Shown: piece by piece, positions 63,085 to 64,000 of the stretch | Layout of the letters: the number at the start of each line of letters is the position of its first letter | Position numbering within the stretch: the stretch's first letter is position 1 | Assembly: GCA_030377865.1 (NCBI GenBank) | Contig: JAUCGA010000011.1 | Span: 1-64,000 of the forward strand | Origin: Anaerolineales bacterium HSG25 | GTDB lineage: Bacteria; Chloroflexota; Anaerolineae; 4572-78; J111 | DNA: 64,000 bases | Direction: 5' to 3' | Made by a program: the position numbers and the translations under genes | The notes under the pieces: model-generated | Seen by the model: the letters and a program-made list of their open reading frames with translations, nothing else | Database searches by the model: none | What the model was told of the DNA's origin: nothing

Positions 63085-64000
63085 ATGAGTTCAAAACCAG
63101 TTTTAAGTGTAAAAAATGTAGCCGTCGCCTATAAAATTCGAGGCGGCGAAATCGAAGCGGTGCAGGATGTCTCGTTTGATATTCCGCGCGGTGGGAGTCA
63201 AGGTATTGTCGGCGAGTCAGGTTGTGGGAAAAGCACCATCTCGTGGGCCATTGTCAACTTTTTGGGAAGCAATGGGTACGTCAAACGGGGCAGTATCAAG
63301 TTCCAGGGGCAGGAGATGATCGGCAAGGACGGTGAGGAGTTACGCCGTTTGCGGGGCGACCAGATTGCGATGGTCTTTCAAGACCCCATGCAGGCCCTCA
63401 ACCCCTCCATGACCCTCGGCGGCCAGATGAAAGAGGTGCTGACCGTCCATCGAAATTTGAGTGATAAAGAGGCCGAAACTCGCTGTATCGAAATGTTAGA
63501 GCGAGTTTACATGCCCGACGCGGTCAACGTCATGAAACGATATCCGCATCAAATATCGGGTGGGCAACAGCAGAGGGTGGTCATCGCCACTGCCCTGCTG
63601 ACTAATCCGGCTTTGCTGATTATGGATGAACCGACCACCGCGCTTGACGTGACCGTCGAGGCTACGGTACTCGACTTAATTGCCGACCTGCGGCGCGAGT
63701 TCGACACCGCCATCATGTATATCAGCCATAATTTGGGCGTGGTGGCGCGGGTGTGCGACCATGTCGGAGTTATGTATGCGGGCGAGATGGTCGAGCGGGG
63801 CACCGTGGCTGAGATTTACAAAAACCCGACCCATCCTTATACTCAAGGGTTGATTCGCTGTGTGCCTAAACTCGGCGCAGATAAGGCCAGCAGTGTCCTG
63901 TACCCGATTCGGGGTCGAGTGCCACCGCCCAACAATCGTCCGGTGGGCTGTATCTTTGGCCCGCGCTGTGACTATCGACAGACCAAATGTGAGCAGGAAC
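63085..64000 (+). CDS. Oligopeptide ABC transporter ATP-binding protein, DppD type (partial)
   Basis: The frame starts ATG at 63085 and is still open at the window end after 305 residues. It has Walker A GESGCGKSTIS near residue 43, Q-loop VFQDPMQALNPSM, signature ISGGQQQRVVIATALL, Walker B LLIMDEPTTALDVT and H-loop YISHNLGVV. The C-terminal oligopeptide-type extension YPIRGRVPPP...GCIFGPRC carries part of the Fe-S-type cysteine motif. It powers the DppB/DppC permease. DppF is expected next, outside the window. Confidence 0.93.
   Translation, partial: MSSKPVLSVKNVAVAYKIRGGEIEAVQDVSFDIPRGGSQGIVGESGCGKSTISWAIVNFLGSNGYVKRGSIKFQGQEMIGKDGEELRRLRGDQIAMVFQDPMQALNPSMTLGGQMKEVLTVHRNLSDKEAETRCIEMLERVYMPDAVNVMKRYPHQISGGQQQRVVIATALLTNPALLIMDEPTTALDVTVEATVLDLIADLRREFDTAIMYISHNLGVVARVCDHVGVMYAGEMVERGTVAEIYKNPTHPYTQGLIRCVPKLGADKASSVLYPIRGRVPPPNNRPVGCIFGPRCDYRQTKCEQE

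Overview
The window reads as a bacterial chromosome segment, probably from a filamentous or multicellular Chloroflexota (Anaerolineae-like) organism. The basis is the gene set: a Rex repressor, a F0F1 operon headed by an AtpZ-like protein, a MoxR/DUF58/VWA (Bat) operon, a separate three-gene acyl-CoA carboxylase, a DUF4058 protein and Tat-exported oligopeptide-binding lipoproteins. Intergenic DNA is extremely rich in palindromic repeats. The phylum call is inference; no rRNA or tRNA gene is visible.

Layout. 1-5 kb: a 60-base inverted copy of part of an ABC exporter gene, an AAA/PD-(D/E)XK gene, a YchJ-like protein, the exporter itself and an SH3-domain protein. 5-10 kb: a glycosyltransferase, an orphan membrane histidine kinase, an esterase and a small zinc-ribbon protein. 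10-18 kb (minus): moxR, DUF58, a BatD-like protein, two VWA proteins, a TPR lipoprotein and a long BatD, the classical Bat operon. 18-31 kb: mixed housekeeping genes (ParB-like, an orphan solute-binding protein, murJ, a deaminase, a CNNM/CBS protein, a Kv-type K+ channel, a flavoprotein disulfide reductase, an IMPase-family phosphatase). 31-40 kb: atpZ-B-E-F-H-A-G-D-C, then mreB, then convergent rex. 41-45 kb: carboxyltransferase, biotin carboxylase and biotin carrier. 45-53.6 kb: a triple-FKBP lipoprotein, typA, DUF4058, miaA and an M32 carboxypeptidase. 55-64 kb: an oligopeptide ABC operon (binding protein, DppB, DppC, DppD) with two different AAA/PD-(D/E)XK genes lying between its transport genes. 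DppD runs off the window end.

The most notable biology is in two layers. First, the oligopeptide operon carries an AAA/nuclease-like gene at each of its two later junctions, and a paralogue of one of them opens the window. Second, the intergenic DNA is a dense set of small non-autonomous inverted-repeat elements. Several families can be delimited by target-site duplications read directly here: 7 bp for family B, 3 bp for family E, 9-10 bp for family D and 8 bp for one family F copy. Family A is flanked by TA. Several copies are nested (B in F, E in A, D in E), and one two-hairpin palindrome lies in frame inside murJ. No transposase is present in the window.

Regulation. A near-consensus Rex operator directly abuts a good sigma-70 promoter in front of the ATP synthase operon, and a second candidate lies upstream of rex. 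This suggests NADH/NAD+ control of ATP synthase transcription and of rex itself. Clear intrinsic terminators end the atp, mreB, carboxylase, FKBP and DUF4058 transcripts.
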